Source: Macrocybe gigantea (taxonomy: Eukaryota; Basidiomycota; Agaricomycetes; Agaricales; Callistosporiaceae). Taken from it: a stretch of DNA of 64,000 nt. The notes under the pieces are model-generated. The model was not told the DNA's origin. It saw nothing but the letters and a program-made list of their open reading frames with translations, and ran no database searches. The stretch is taken from the NCBI GenBank assembly GCA_011319805.1, contig SJRY01000305.1:1-64000 (forward strand), read 5' to 3'. Shown here in pieces: positions 30,314 to 41,099 of this stretch (its first letter is position 1; every line of letters starts with the position of its first letter). Made by a program: the position numbers and the translations under genes.

Positions 30314-31734
30314 CTAAATTTTGTTCTGCGGCCAAGATTTCTCCACCTCCAACAACCCCGTGACAGCGTCGTCCAGCGTCTTCTTCCAGCCGATGAACTC
30401 GTCTATACCCAGAAGCTCCTTGGCGCGCGAAGTGTCGATCGTCGACAGCTTCCCCTCTTCATCCGCCACCGCTTCTGGTTCAAGGATTCGTGACTTCAGT
30501 TCCGGCCTCGTCTCGCGGAGATATCTCGCTGCGTCTCGCCAGAGCATGTTTCCACCGCATACTAGGAAGCGTTTCCTCTCTATCTCGGAGGGCGGCAGGG
30601 CCGGTGCCTTGAGCGCCAGGACGTGTGCTTTTGCAACATCGTGGACATGAACGAACAAGGGGCCAAACAAAGGGGGGTTGCTTTTATTCAAAAGCGGGTA
30701 GATTAACCCGTTCGTGCCGAGATTCTGAGGGCTTGCCGGTAAGGGAAAATACGGCACATATGGACCGTAGATGAAGGGTGCGAGGACTGTTCCGGAACGC
30801 GCAGCTTGTCAGTTTGGGTACCCAATATTTGATTTTTATACTCACCCGTGGCCAGGTCAATGGAAGGGTTTTCTTTCGCGAATTGCCAGTCTGCCCTCTC
30901 TCCCAAGATTTTGGAAACTTGATAGGCCCGAAATTGGTCTCCTCCGCCATCTAGGGCATCTTCTCTCGTGGCTCTCCCCCAGTCTAAGGAAATTCTTTTT
31001 AAATTTCCACGTATGAGGAAAAACATGATAATGGCATACCCTCTGACGTGAAAGTCCGTCCCTCCCGATGCGCGTTGGACGCCGCTGAAAGGATATTGCG
31101 TGAAGTCGTGAAGGAGCGGAAGCGAAGATACTCACGGTCAAATGTCGCGCCCCAACTGCTTGTAACGACAATTTTCTGGACGCCAGCTTGGACCGCCTGT
31201 CGAAGGACATTAAGGCTTCCATCGATGGCTGCCTGAAGGGGTGGGGCGATCTTTGCTGAGACAATAGCACAAGACAAGAATAACAAGAATCTCACCCTGA
31301 TCGTATCCTCTGCAGAGGCGGTTCCGGCGAGCGGCGATGCAACGTGAATGAGCGCACTGACGCCTTTTCGACCCAATCAGTCCGCGAAGATGTTGGGATA
31401 CAATCAAGCTTGCCTTTCAAAGCTTCCGAGAAATCGCCAGTCACGATGTCATCCACTTGGACCAGTTCGAGCGACGGGTAATGATTGCCGAGTGAAGACC
31501 GGAGTGCATCTATTTTCGCCCCACGAACAGTCCTAACAGTGCGTTGATATCCGGTCATCACGAAAGCCTATAACTTTCGACACTGGGAATCACCCACCCT
31601 TTGACTTTGTAGCCCGCCTTTAACGATTCATAGGCCACATGAGAGCCAACATAACCCGAAACGCCTGTGACCTAAACATCATCAGCTAGGTGAACGCAGT
31701 TAAGAAGCAACTACTGCACAAGAACGGTCGACAT
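30314..31734 (-). CDS. NAD(P)-dependent epimerase/reductase (dihydroflavonol reductase-like), copy 2
   Basis: Paralogue of the gene at 26089-27536 with the same exon plan. The start ATG is at 31734: MSTVL, intron (GTGCAG...GTTTAG), then VTGVSGYVGSHVAYESLKAG, the nucleotide-binding loop. It continues KVKGTVRGAKIDALRSSLGN, VSALIHVASPLAGTASAEDT, VQKIVVTSSWGATFDR and the catalytic YQVSKILGERADWQFAKENP, then VLAPFIYGPYVPYFPLPASP. The C-terminal domain is FLVCGGNMLWRDAARYLRET...STIDTSRAKELLGIDEFIGW, with the stop at 30314. A probable intron of about 60 nt (GTGAGT near 30847) separates the ATG (LATG) block from the last exon. All catalytic residues are present. The duplicates suggest local tandem expansion; the substrate cannot be told. 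Confidence 0.88.
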
Positions 31735-33210
31735 CTAAGTGGAAACCTGAAAAGAAAGCTCAAAGAACGATGGGAGATACGCGGTTATCAAGGAATCTTT
31801 ATACTGGGGCCATTCGAACTCCGAGTCGCTGACAAACGGGCAAGAGATGTCGCTAGACAGAACCATCATGGATTACGTGCTCTCGACGAGGTAAGCCTGA
31901 GTAATATTCACGGGAGATGGATTGCAAATTGAAGGTGATTATTCGTCATATCGAGTACAATAGAAAGCGATACGCCTGGTCCTGTGACAAACGGTTGGAT
32001 GTATATGTCTCGGGAAGATTGCATTCTGTTTGAAAATGTGGTTGGGGCGACGCCCTAAAGCTGGAGCTACTCGGGATTTCGACGGGGCTATGACTTTTTT
32101 AACCTCGACCTTATGCTTTGAAAATTCCCGTCGCTTCAACATCGTATCAAGAAATGATGGGAAGACTCGGCAAGTGAGTTGCGCATCGTTTCAACTTACC
32201 AAGCTTGCATAACAAGCGACGCCATAACAAGCACAAATGTTTCTTACATAAGCAAATAACACTTCCTCCTCGACAAGCCACCAATATTTAATGTTAGCAT
32301 CGTCTGATGAGCAGATGTCCGGTCTTCCATTTCCTTCTCGTTGTGCTCTAGAATATATGATCTATGATGCTATTTGTGCCTCGCTTCTGTCCTCAAATTG
32401 TTTTTCTTACTTTGATCCACTACCTGCCTTTCTAGCTTTCAGATCTGAGCTTCTAGCAGGGGGCGCCCCTCCGATAACCCTGTCCATGTCATGACGTGGA
32501 TTCTGGGGTTGTTGAAACTCACGGTGAAAAGGAACACGATCTTTATCATCCTCCAATCATAGCGCTGCTCTGAGTCCTTAAGGCACGTACATACACTTCA
32601 AAGTCATATGCTCCACGGCCTGACCTCAAACAAGTAGATAAGCGCCCTACGTCTGATGCCGCCACATTCTGCGCCTCACACTCCTGGTCTCACCACTGTC
32701 AGGCCTCGAAGTTTGGTCTAATTATATCGCTTTTCTTTGAATTTCTATACTTGGTGCTCATTTTCACGCAGCTTGTGGGACACGGTCTGCTCTTATAGGA
32801 ACATCTCCAGACAGTCATCAAGCTTCGTTGCTGCCTATGTTTGCAATATCTGTCATTCTTATTTTGACTTGCATCTGCGACTGTCATTGTCCTTCGAATG
32901 AACTTGATTCCGACTTTCACGTCGCGTCGGAATGATTTCATGCAGAGATGTGCTCATGGTGGCGATACTCAATCTCTCATTTGTCAAGATCATGATCAGT
33001 GACAAGTGGACGTCATCAGATAACCAGTCAAAGTTCAGTTCCTGGTACAGCCATCATTCACTTCTTCAGTATTGCAGCTCCAGAAAGACTTGCGTTTTTA
33101 GGCATGTGATGAGCCATAACCATGCCTATAAAGCGATTCGCCTCGGATCCTGCAATACTTAGGCGCGGTCTATGTCTCTGCTTTAATCGCTCCATTTACC
33201 ATCAGACGAA
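31735..33210. other. Divergent intergenic region, no gene seen
   Basis: About 1.5 kb between divergently transcribed genes. It probably holds both promoters. No frame with splice logic or known motifs was found on either strand. Confidence 0.45.
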
Positions 33211-34766
33211 ATGTCTTCGCATGGTCCTCCTACAGGTGCTCCACCTCCCATCCCGCACGATGTACTCGTCAAACAAAAGCAAGGACAGGCAGTGCTACTA
33301 TGGGCCGTTGGAGCGTAAGTGACACTGTAAACACAGTTATTTGCAACGTCTAACATAAATATGCAGATTCTGCATGTTTGGATGGGAGTGGTTGATTTGT
33401 TTGCCCATGGAGTATCGTCGGATATGGAGGAAAAAGATGACCGTAAGCTATCACCCAAGTGTTCAATCTGTCCCACTAATCAGGCAATGCTTCAGATCCC
33501 GAGTGCGCTGTATCTGGGTCAGTCAATGTACCCTGCTCCATCTTACCTCCGCTCACCTGCCAGATATACATAGCGAATCGCTATTTTGGTCTATTACAGT
33601 TAGTCGAATCTATCTCGTCTTTCAAGATCTAGCAATTTACATAACCAAAAGGTTCTCATTTGTGGTGACGCTAGTTTCCAACGCTTGGGGTCCAGCAGCG
33701 TGTAAACGTGCGTTGCACTTAGCATATCTATCGTACATTTCTTGACGTGCATCTTGAACAGATATGTTTTACTGGGAGCCAGTTGGTGCTCTGATATCAA
33801 CTGTACTTTCTCAGCTAATTCTCGGTGCTCGGGTTTACGCGGTACGACGAAATATTTTTCCTTTAGTGCTCCAGTTTTCTTACTTCGAGTCAGGTTTACG
33901 CGCAAAATAAAAGAGTCGCCCTCGTCTTGGGTACTATTCTGATTGTTGAGGTCGCCATCGGCGGATACTCCATTAGCACGACCTCTGCTCCTCCTCCGTT
34001 CAACGGACCGCCTGGGACAGGCCCTCCATGTGGCGCAGTCATGGGACCGCGGGGTTGGTTAATTACGTTCTGGGTAAGCTCTCCCATCCAACGTGTATGC
34101 ATCATCCCGCTCACTTTGTCCCGTACAAGTCCATACCCATTGGCTATGACGCAATCGTATTCCTGTGAGTAACTCGCGCCTCCCACCATCGCGCGCGCGC
34201 TCTAACATCGGATGATTTGCGAAAGGTTAACGGCGTGGAAGACATACACTCTATGGATACAAGAGATCTACACTCCGCTGATCGACATAATATGGCGCGA
34301 CGGCGTGCTCTATTTCTTTGCCATCCTCTCCATGAACGCCGCAAACATAATCATCTTCTTGACGGTCCCAGAGTCGCTTCGCGCCGTCAATCTGACGTGA
34401 GTTTTTCTGGCTGATTGCTTCTCTGCGAGTTCAGATATAGATTTTATCAAATTTCTCGAAAATAGCCCGACGCTCATCCTCGAAGTCATCCTATCTTGCC
34501 GTCTCATTCTCAACCTGCGAGGCATCGGCTCTGCGGCGCAGACATCTGGCTCGCTGTCGGGGTCTGGGTCGGGGTCTGGCGGGGGTCCTACACTCGTTGC
34601 CAACTCCCGGATGGTCGGCACGTTCCGGGGCCCCCAGAAACGCCATTACGTGGAACCGAGCTATGTCGTAGATCCGAAAGGAGAAGAGCTGGAGCTCACG
34701 CCGAGTCCGAATGGAAAGCAGTTCAGGCTGGAGCCTGTGCGATATGGCGGAAGTCAGGCAGTATGA
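33211..34766 (+). CDS. DUF6533-type multi-pass membrane protein
   Basis: Basidiomycete membrane protein with an N-terminal DUF6533 domain; biochemical role unknown. Exon 1 (33211-33314) encodes MSSHGPPTGAPPPIPHDVLV and QAVLLWAVGA. Exon 2 (from 33367) gives FCMFGWEWLICLPMEYRRIW. Short exons then give ALYLANRYFGLLQ, the DUF6533 pattern of a helix, a D/E-x-x-x-W region and an R-Y segment. Further helices are YMFYWEPVGALISTVLSQLI, VALVLGTILIVEVAIGGYSI and RDGVLYFFAILSMNAANIII, the last being the usual R-D-G-x-x-Y/F motif. Then TPTLILEVILSCRLILNLRG is followed by a Ser/Gly-rich cytoplasmic tail ending YGGSQAV. At least seven introns. Start and stop are clear; some middle exon borders (33600-33770) are tentative. 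Confidence 0.75.
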
Positions 34767-37005
34767 TTTCTTCTACAAGTGTAGTGCTACCATGGACGAG
34801 CGCAGCGGCTTTGGACTTATAGCCCCAACGTGGCTTTATGGTTGCTGATGTACGCAGGTTGTGTCTTTGGGTCAGATTTCGACAGTGTCTTCAGTTAAAC
34901 CATGATGCCGTATGACGAGCAGAAGCATTCATATTCAGTTTCACTGAAGAAAACGAAATCGCTAACGACATGACGCCCAGCAGTCGGACGTCGAGTTGTC
35001 TGCTTTGAGGCGCAGTAGCTGCCATCCATGGACCCTCAGGCTCACCTGCAGCCCTCCCACACAAATTCAGTGCTGGCGTTCCGGTAGTCCGTCGTGACCA
35101 GCCCACGGACACCAGCTGTCACCGGTCAGGTTTCTTTGTTCCGCAGTCTTACCAGAGCAATTCTCTAAATGCGCGCGATGAACGCCGTCAGAGCTCGCGT
35201 TGACCCGTGATCCTACCGGCGAATGAAAAAGGCGCAGTGCATTTGCAAAATTGCTTTATTCGCCTGGCGCCTGGGTTTTGAGCATTTGCCCCACTGCCTG
35301 ATGAGGGTGGTGCGCCGAATTCACAAATTGATACAGCGGCAGGTACTACGGAAGGACTAGCGTCGCATTCTCGCCTCGTGCAGACATCAGCAGGATATGT
35401 TATTAACGCGAGAAACACGAGTCAGCAATGACTGACCATGCCGTACACGACGTGAGCCGGCTCGAGGTTCTCCTTTGCTACATAGGGCCCCCTCCGCGTA
35501 TGCTCTTCCGGTTCATTTCCCCTTGAACGAACGCGGGGCCATTGGTTGTCCGCCAAAATGGTGGACATCGTGCTTTGAGCCTATGGCCAGGGGAGTACAT
35601 TTGTGTTGCTCTTTTGTTGTCTCTCCTGAACGATATCGGCGACCAATGCGACCGAAGGACGCGCCGCGTTCGCTATATGAATGTTGAATGTCCGGGTCGG
35701 AAATAGAAGGTCGGCGTGCTTTGAGCCTGTCATTGGCTCAACAAAATAGACGAAATGGCACTAGCGAGAGGACGTTATTGTGGACGGTTATTGCATTGAC
35801 TCATTGCGGCGTACACACCCGCTTGGTGCTGCAGGACGTCACCCTGCGCCTCGTGCGGGATGTCGATATCTTCGTGCAGATAAGAGAGACAAGGGCACGG
35901 CAGCCACCCCCGCTTTTTCTTCACCTCGTCACACTGGACCTGCGTGGCCGATCGAGGGCGCCCTGATAGGTGGTGGTCCTGTACTGGCCCTCAGGCCTTT
36001 CTTCCAATTGCGTTTCTGCTCACCTTTTGTCCTCGGTCCTTGACCTCGTCAATTAGTCTAGGACAGCACGTCTTCATTTGTTTAATTTATTTATTTATTT
36101 GCCCACTTACATGCATGCGTTCCCCATCCAGCCTATGCAGGCACGGAATAAATGACGATGCCTATTAATAGCCACAGGCTATCGTTCATGCATTCATGTC
36201 GCAAAAAGGAAATCATAATGAAGGGTCCATGGAATGGAGGGTGTGGGTGCGGTGAGATTTTCATGGATAGATTTTTGATGAGGACATGGCCGTCGAACCT
36301 GTTTGCATGCGGAGAACAGAGGCGGCGAAGGCGTGTCTTTGGCTTTCAGGAGGCCATCGATGGAACTGCCATTTTTCTGATTTGATTCGAAAAAGCTTAG
36401 ACCTTCCAGGTCCGGCCGGGATCTACGCCTGGATTTTTTTTTCCTGAGCCGTGCAGAGTCGATATCGGCGTTTGTGGCTTCCGTGAGTAAAAAAAGAAAA
36501 GAAACCCGAGTTGTATCGCTGGCGCGGGCGCAAATACAATTCTTGCTTGCTCCGTGCTCGATACTGTCGCTAGGGAGCCACAGGTGTTCCTGTCAAACCA
36601 GATTTTTTTTTGTCCAGTTGACGGGCTGGAGGGGACAATGGTCCTCCCGCTTGCGAGCGGGACCAAAGCGGCTATTGTGGGTGGTGTCCAAACAAGGCAA
36701 CTCGTATTACATAATCCAAACAATGGCTTACTCCTAGGAAGCGAACAAAAGACAAATTGGATGAATGTTGGACAATGGACATTCCGCAAGCGTATAAAAT
36801 CAGGGCAAACGGAATGGTAGCTGCATTCCAACTCTCTTCCGTCTTCCTCTCCTTCAAACTACTCCTTCGCTGTGCGAAATCCAGCACCCGGGATCAGGAT
36901 CAGCCGCAACGCCTCCACGTTCTCTTCACACGATATACACGTTTTTTTTCTTTGCTAGTCCCTTAGATTGATCCCTTGCGTGTCGCTCTGTCTTCATCCA
37001 CGACG
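34767..37005. other. Long intergenic region upstream of the AA9 gene
   Basis: 2.2 kb with no supported gene. It contains a TTTA repeat at about 36080-36101 and T runs near 36430 and 36602. The last 200 bases form a C/T-rich leader. Its size fits a regulated secreted-enzyme promoter. Confidence 0.45.
36793..36798 (+). promoter_or_regulatory. TATA box candidate of the AA9 gene
   Basis: TATAAA 213 bp before the AA9 start codon, followed by a C/T-rich leader typical of highly expressed fungal genes. The distance implies a 5' UTR of about 180 nt. Confidence 0.4.
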
Positions 37006-38161
37006 ATGTTCAAGTCCATCTCTGTGCTTCTCCCTCTCCTCTTTGGCGCAGCCTCCGTTGCGGCCCATGGTGTAGTCACCAGTATCACCATCGACGGCAA
37101 GACATACGCCGGTAATCTTCCCAACGCGCCCACCAAGCCGAGCATTATCCGTCAGGTCGCCGACGTCGGCCCCGTCAAGGGCGCGACGAACCCCGACCTC
37201 AACTGTGGGTTGAACGCCCAGGCTGCCTCCCTCGTTGCCGATGCGAACCCTGGCAGCAAGATCAGCTTCGACTGGCGTGGAGGCGATAACAGCCCCGTAC
37301 GTTCATTATTTCTCCTTCACAGTTCGGGCTCTGATCAGGGTTTTTTTTGCATCTCGTGTTTGATGTCACAGTGGCCCCACAACACCGGTCCGATGCTCAC
37401 ATACATGGCCTCTTGCGGCGACCAGACCTGCGACAAATTCGACCCTGCCCAAGCCAAGTGGTTCAAGATCCAGCAAGTCGGCAAGAAAGACAACGGTGAC
37501 TGGGCTCAAGCCGATCTCAGTGAGTGTTCTTCCCCCAACATGCTTGCCTTATTCGGACAGAATTCTCACCTTCTCCGATCATATCACAGTGAAAGGCGCT
37601 CAAGCAGACGTGACCATCCCCGCGACGCTCGCGCCGGGCAACTACATGATCCGACACGAGATCATCGCGCTGCATCTCGCCGTGACCAAAGGCGGCGCCG
37701 AGTTCTACCCTTCCTGTGCGCAGCTTCGCATCGGCGGCAGCCAGTCCGGCGCGCCCCAGGCGAGCGAGCTCGTCTCCCTGCCCGGTGCCTACTCCGACAA
37801 CGACCCTGGCATCTTTGACCCCAGCGTGTTCGACCGCCAGTCGGGGTACGTCTTCCCTGGACCCAAGGTCGCCAGCTTCGTCGGCGACGGTGCGTCCAGC
37901 GGTGGCGTCAATGGCGGCAACAACGGTAATAACGGCAACAAGAACAACAACAACAATGGCGGCAACTCGACGTCGGCACCTGCGCCTGCGCCTTCGTCGA
38001 CGCCCAAGCCGGCCAAGTCGTGCAGCCTCAAGAAAAAGAAGCCTTCGTCCTCTGCCGCCTCGGCTGCCCCGAGCGCCTCCGCTACTAGCTACGTCCCGCG
38101 TCACCTCAGCCGTGTCATGCGCCGCCTCGTCGCGGGATCTCACCACGCGTCCGGGTTCTGA
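37006..38161 (+). CDS. AA9 lytic polysaccharide monooxygenase (LPMO)
   Basis: Secreted copper enzyme that oxidatively cleaves cellulose or hemicellulose. Exons are 37006-37296, 37372-37519 and 37590-38161 (336 aa, uninterrupted). The signal peptide ends at VAA, leaving HGVVTSITIDGK with the N-terminal histidine that binds copper. The second copper ligand is the His of WPHNTGPMLTYMASC. The second-sphere His is in RHEIIALH, and the axial Tyr is in KGGAEFYPSCAQL. At that point most AA9 enzymes have Gln two residues before the Tyr (A-Q-F/N-Y); here it is Glu. There is no cellulose-binding module. Instead a Gly/Asn linker (GGNNGNNGNKNNNNNGG) leads to a Pro/Ser region and a basic tail (KKKKPSSS...SRVMRRLVAGSHHASGF). 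The Glu change and tail may affect substrate or location. Confidence 0.95.
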
Positions 38162-39652
38162 GCCGCGCTAACCCCCCATCCCTCACCAGTCCAACTTTTT
38201 CGTGCGTTGCCCCCTCCCTCCCCTTTTTCCCTGCCAAGACGCCGACGACGACAAACGACGGTTCATGAGCGCAAGAAACAAAACTCTGTATCGATAGGGA
38301 CCAGACTCCACTCTCTCCTCATGTATAGAAGAAACGATGCCGGCCATGTTGTGGATCAACGCTCTCTCTCGCTTTCTTAGAAGCTTCATTATATCTATTG
38401 TACGCTTATATTCTGACCCTTCCTGTCTTTCTCTCGTCCTCTATTTTTGAAGCGCCTTCCGATTGCGAGTCACGGGGTAGAGCTAGCTAGCTGCTCTTTG
38501 ACCCACCCCCTTCCGGCCGCGCGGTGCCCTTCCTGGTTGTATCACTAGTGTATCTCTAGCAATTCTCGTTTGAACGAGATGCTGCCTTCGGTCATTTTCC
38601 TACCTTAGTCTGTCGTTTTTTTTTTCAAGTATTGTATTGTCGAATGTAAATACGATGTTGATCATGATTGAAGATTGCATTGTACGCCCCCAAATCGCCA
38701 GGCGCTAACGTTGGCGCCTCTTTTTAGTCTTCCTTGTACAAGTCACAGAAAGGGCTAAGAACGGAACAAACACGAAACCCGTGAAAGGGAATAATGAGAA
38801 GGACCTGCCAGCAAAATCATATCTCGACGTCGACTACAGCCCAATCCCCGACTAGAGTCTGTAGAAGCGTTCCGGATTGAATAACGAAATGAAGAGACGT
38901 CCAGAAGTTCTTGATGAGAATGGACGGCCTCCGGTTCAATGGGAATTTTCTCGGTGAAACTTTGATTGGGTGTCTGTGATCTTTGGTCGAACTGGATTAT
39001 GAACTCGGATCGCCACTGTGATTTGCATACGAGATGGTCTGACGTTCAGTGGTTATACATACGCTTCCCGCCGTGCAGAGAAAAAAAAACGCGTCTGTTC
39101 CTACTTTCGGAGGCTACATCTGTCTGGGTTCAGATCGAAAGAAGATTATGCATTGTATAGCGAATGTGACATATATACGTATGATGACGCCTGAAGGGCA
39201 TAGCATGCACTATCATAGATGCGAGACGAGGCTGAAGCCGGCGTATAGATGTTCCACGATATTTACTCGACGGTCGCAGGTAATTATAGCCCGAAGGCCT
39301 CATTGCTGGGCCCATATGACATCAAAAATGTTATCTTGGGACCTGAGGTTTCAGAATAGATCCGGCGGGATAGGTGTCCGGATTAGGCATGGCGTCACAG
39401 CGTACGGAAAGCCGCGTTGTCGTTTGATCAGTCAGCGAAAGCGCTGACCACATGAGATTGGTTGCCCCGTTGAGGAGGGGCTGCATGCAGCAGATAGCCA
39501 GATAGTGTTCAGTGATCGTCGTAGCTCCGAGTCAGACTTCATCAAAAAAGGGAGGATGATAAGCTGAGGTCGGATCCAGAGCGAGATAGAAGGCTTCGCT
39601 TCTAGCATAAACCCAAGGACATAAAGGTGTTAAACTAGAGCTCTGCCTTGTT
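38162..39652. other. AA9 trailer and intergenic
   Basis: About 1.5 kb. A near-palindrome GGCGCTAACGTTGGCGCC lies at about 38700-38718. No gene was found. Confidence 0.45.
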
Positions 39653-40246
39653 TTATGAAACGTGATATGCGTAGAACGGGAAAGGAATAACCAGGAGCCC
39701 CATGAAGGTGATCGCCACTTTCACAGCCTTCGAGACGAGCTGTTGTTCATATGCCTCGTGCGCAGCATGATGTGCAGAATGGTTGTAATTAGAAAAGTCT
39801 TGGATTTGTTTTCTTGCGTGATCGATGTCCGAAAGGCGTGATCCCGATCCAAGTAACAGGATGCAAGAACAATGAAAGGGTCTTGAGGGCCTAAAACGTC
39901 CCAAAGTGAAGGTGAAATGCTGGTAGGAGAAGGAGAATTCGTTCCGAGAAATGGAGTGGCAAAGTTGGCCAATGCGGGATAGGCAGGCAACCAGTGGTGG
40001 GCTTGTGTAGACGAATCACGGCATGGCGGGAAAACCTTGTGGGAGAAAGGCAAAGGCGTCAAGAATAAACATATCCAAATACCTATCCCAAAATCAGCAA
40101 GTCGGTTGCCGATGCCGTCGTACTTGAGCGGTTCGAGTCTGTCCCGAATCACCACAAAGACCTTTTCTTCCAGGTCCAGCACGCCTTTTCTCCAGTTGTG
40201 GGGAGTCTCTCTATTCCCTCTGGCGTTATATACGACGAAATGTTGA
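39653..40246 (-). CDS. Unidentified small gene, probably spliced, with a C-terminal membrane segment
   Basis: Minus-strand pieces look coding but need introns or frame changes to join. The upstream piece is KGVLDLEEKVFVVIRDRLEP and LKYDGIGNRLADFG, ending at a possible donor (GTATTT near 40083). The last piece is RLSDIDHARKQIQDFSNYNH, AHEAYEQQLVSKAVKVAITF and MGLLVIPFPFYAYHVS, stopping at 39653. The last 20 residues form a plausible membrane anchor. I do not recognise the family, and the start is unknown. The region between 39900 and 40080 is open in one frame, but whether it is exon or intron is unclear. Confidence 0.35.
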
Positions 40247-41099
40247 TGGCCCTAATTCGACGCTCGAGAGCCATAAAACGAACTACTGACGACGGCGGCA
40301 AATCGACGGTTTGTAATAACCAATGACTGACAACGGGCAGCATAGCCTGCATCATTTCCTTTCAAAGCATTCAATCACTGTTCGGAATTACGCTATCGAG
40401 GCGAAAAATGACCAGAAAGGCCGCTCCGTTCGTACTCGCCCGATCCGATTGGTTCAAAATTTCCTCACGAGCATGCTGGGCGCAATCCTCGAGCCCTGGT
40501 CGCACGCACGAGGAACAAGAGATCCGTTGGCTTTGAGACTCGTCTTAAATACCTTCATATATAAATAGCGGCTGTGAATATCTCCGAGCGTTCCTTACCG
40601 TCCTGCCTTGGTGGTTTCTCTTTTTTTTCTCGTTTCCTTTCTGTCTTGTTTCATTTTTCTCTTCTCATTTGCCTCGACTCGCGGCTCCCGAATTCGAAAT
40701 CTTGGGCCGAGATTGCCAATTGGAAGGGGGAAGAAAAAGGCAAGAAATCTTATCCTATTCGATTCGTACAGTGCTGTCAACAGCGGCGGAATCCCAAATC
40801 GACTCTGACTTCCGACATCTTTTCTTTCGAAATATAGGTTTGACCAGTTCGCTCTCCCTCGCAGTCCCACTTCCACGTCCTTATACTTGCGCTTTTGGGT
40901 CTTTCTTCTCGGGTGAGTGGATTCCTAATCACATCTCACTGTTCACTTCCGACGATGATGACATCCGACTCCAATCCATCCGCCGTATCGCACCGCTCCA
41001 CCATACCTCACCACTGTCCTTGATCCAGTTCACGACCAAAATCCACCAACCTAATACAAGGCACGAAAAAAAGGACTAAAAGGCTATCGAGAATAAGAG
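40247..41099. other. Upstream region of MFS transporter 1
   Basis: Holds a TATA-like TATATAAATAG at 40558-40568, about 530 bp before the MFS start codon, followed by long pyrimidine tracts (40617-40665). A 5'-UTR intron is possible. No separate gene is supported. Confidence 0.4.

Noticed and set aside
36397..36831. Minus-strand ORF of 144 aa upstream of the AA9 gene
   Set aside because: Lies in the AA9 promoter/leader region, shows no family motif, and the opposite strand is equally open.
40083..40246. LDLEEKVFVVIRD segment read as an LSm (Sm-fold) protein
   Set aside because: Only a few residues fit the Sm1 pattern and the Sm2 motif is absent.
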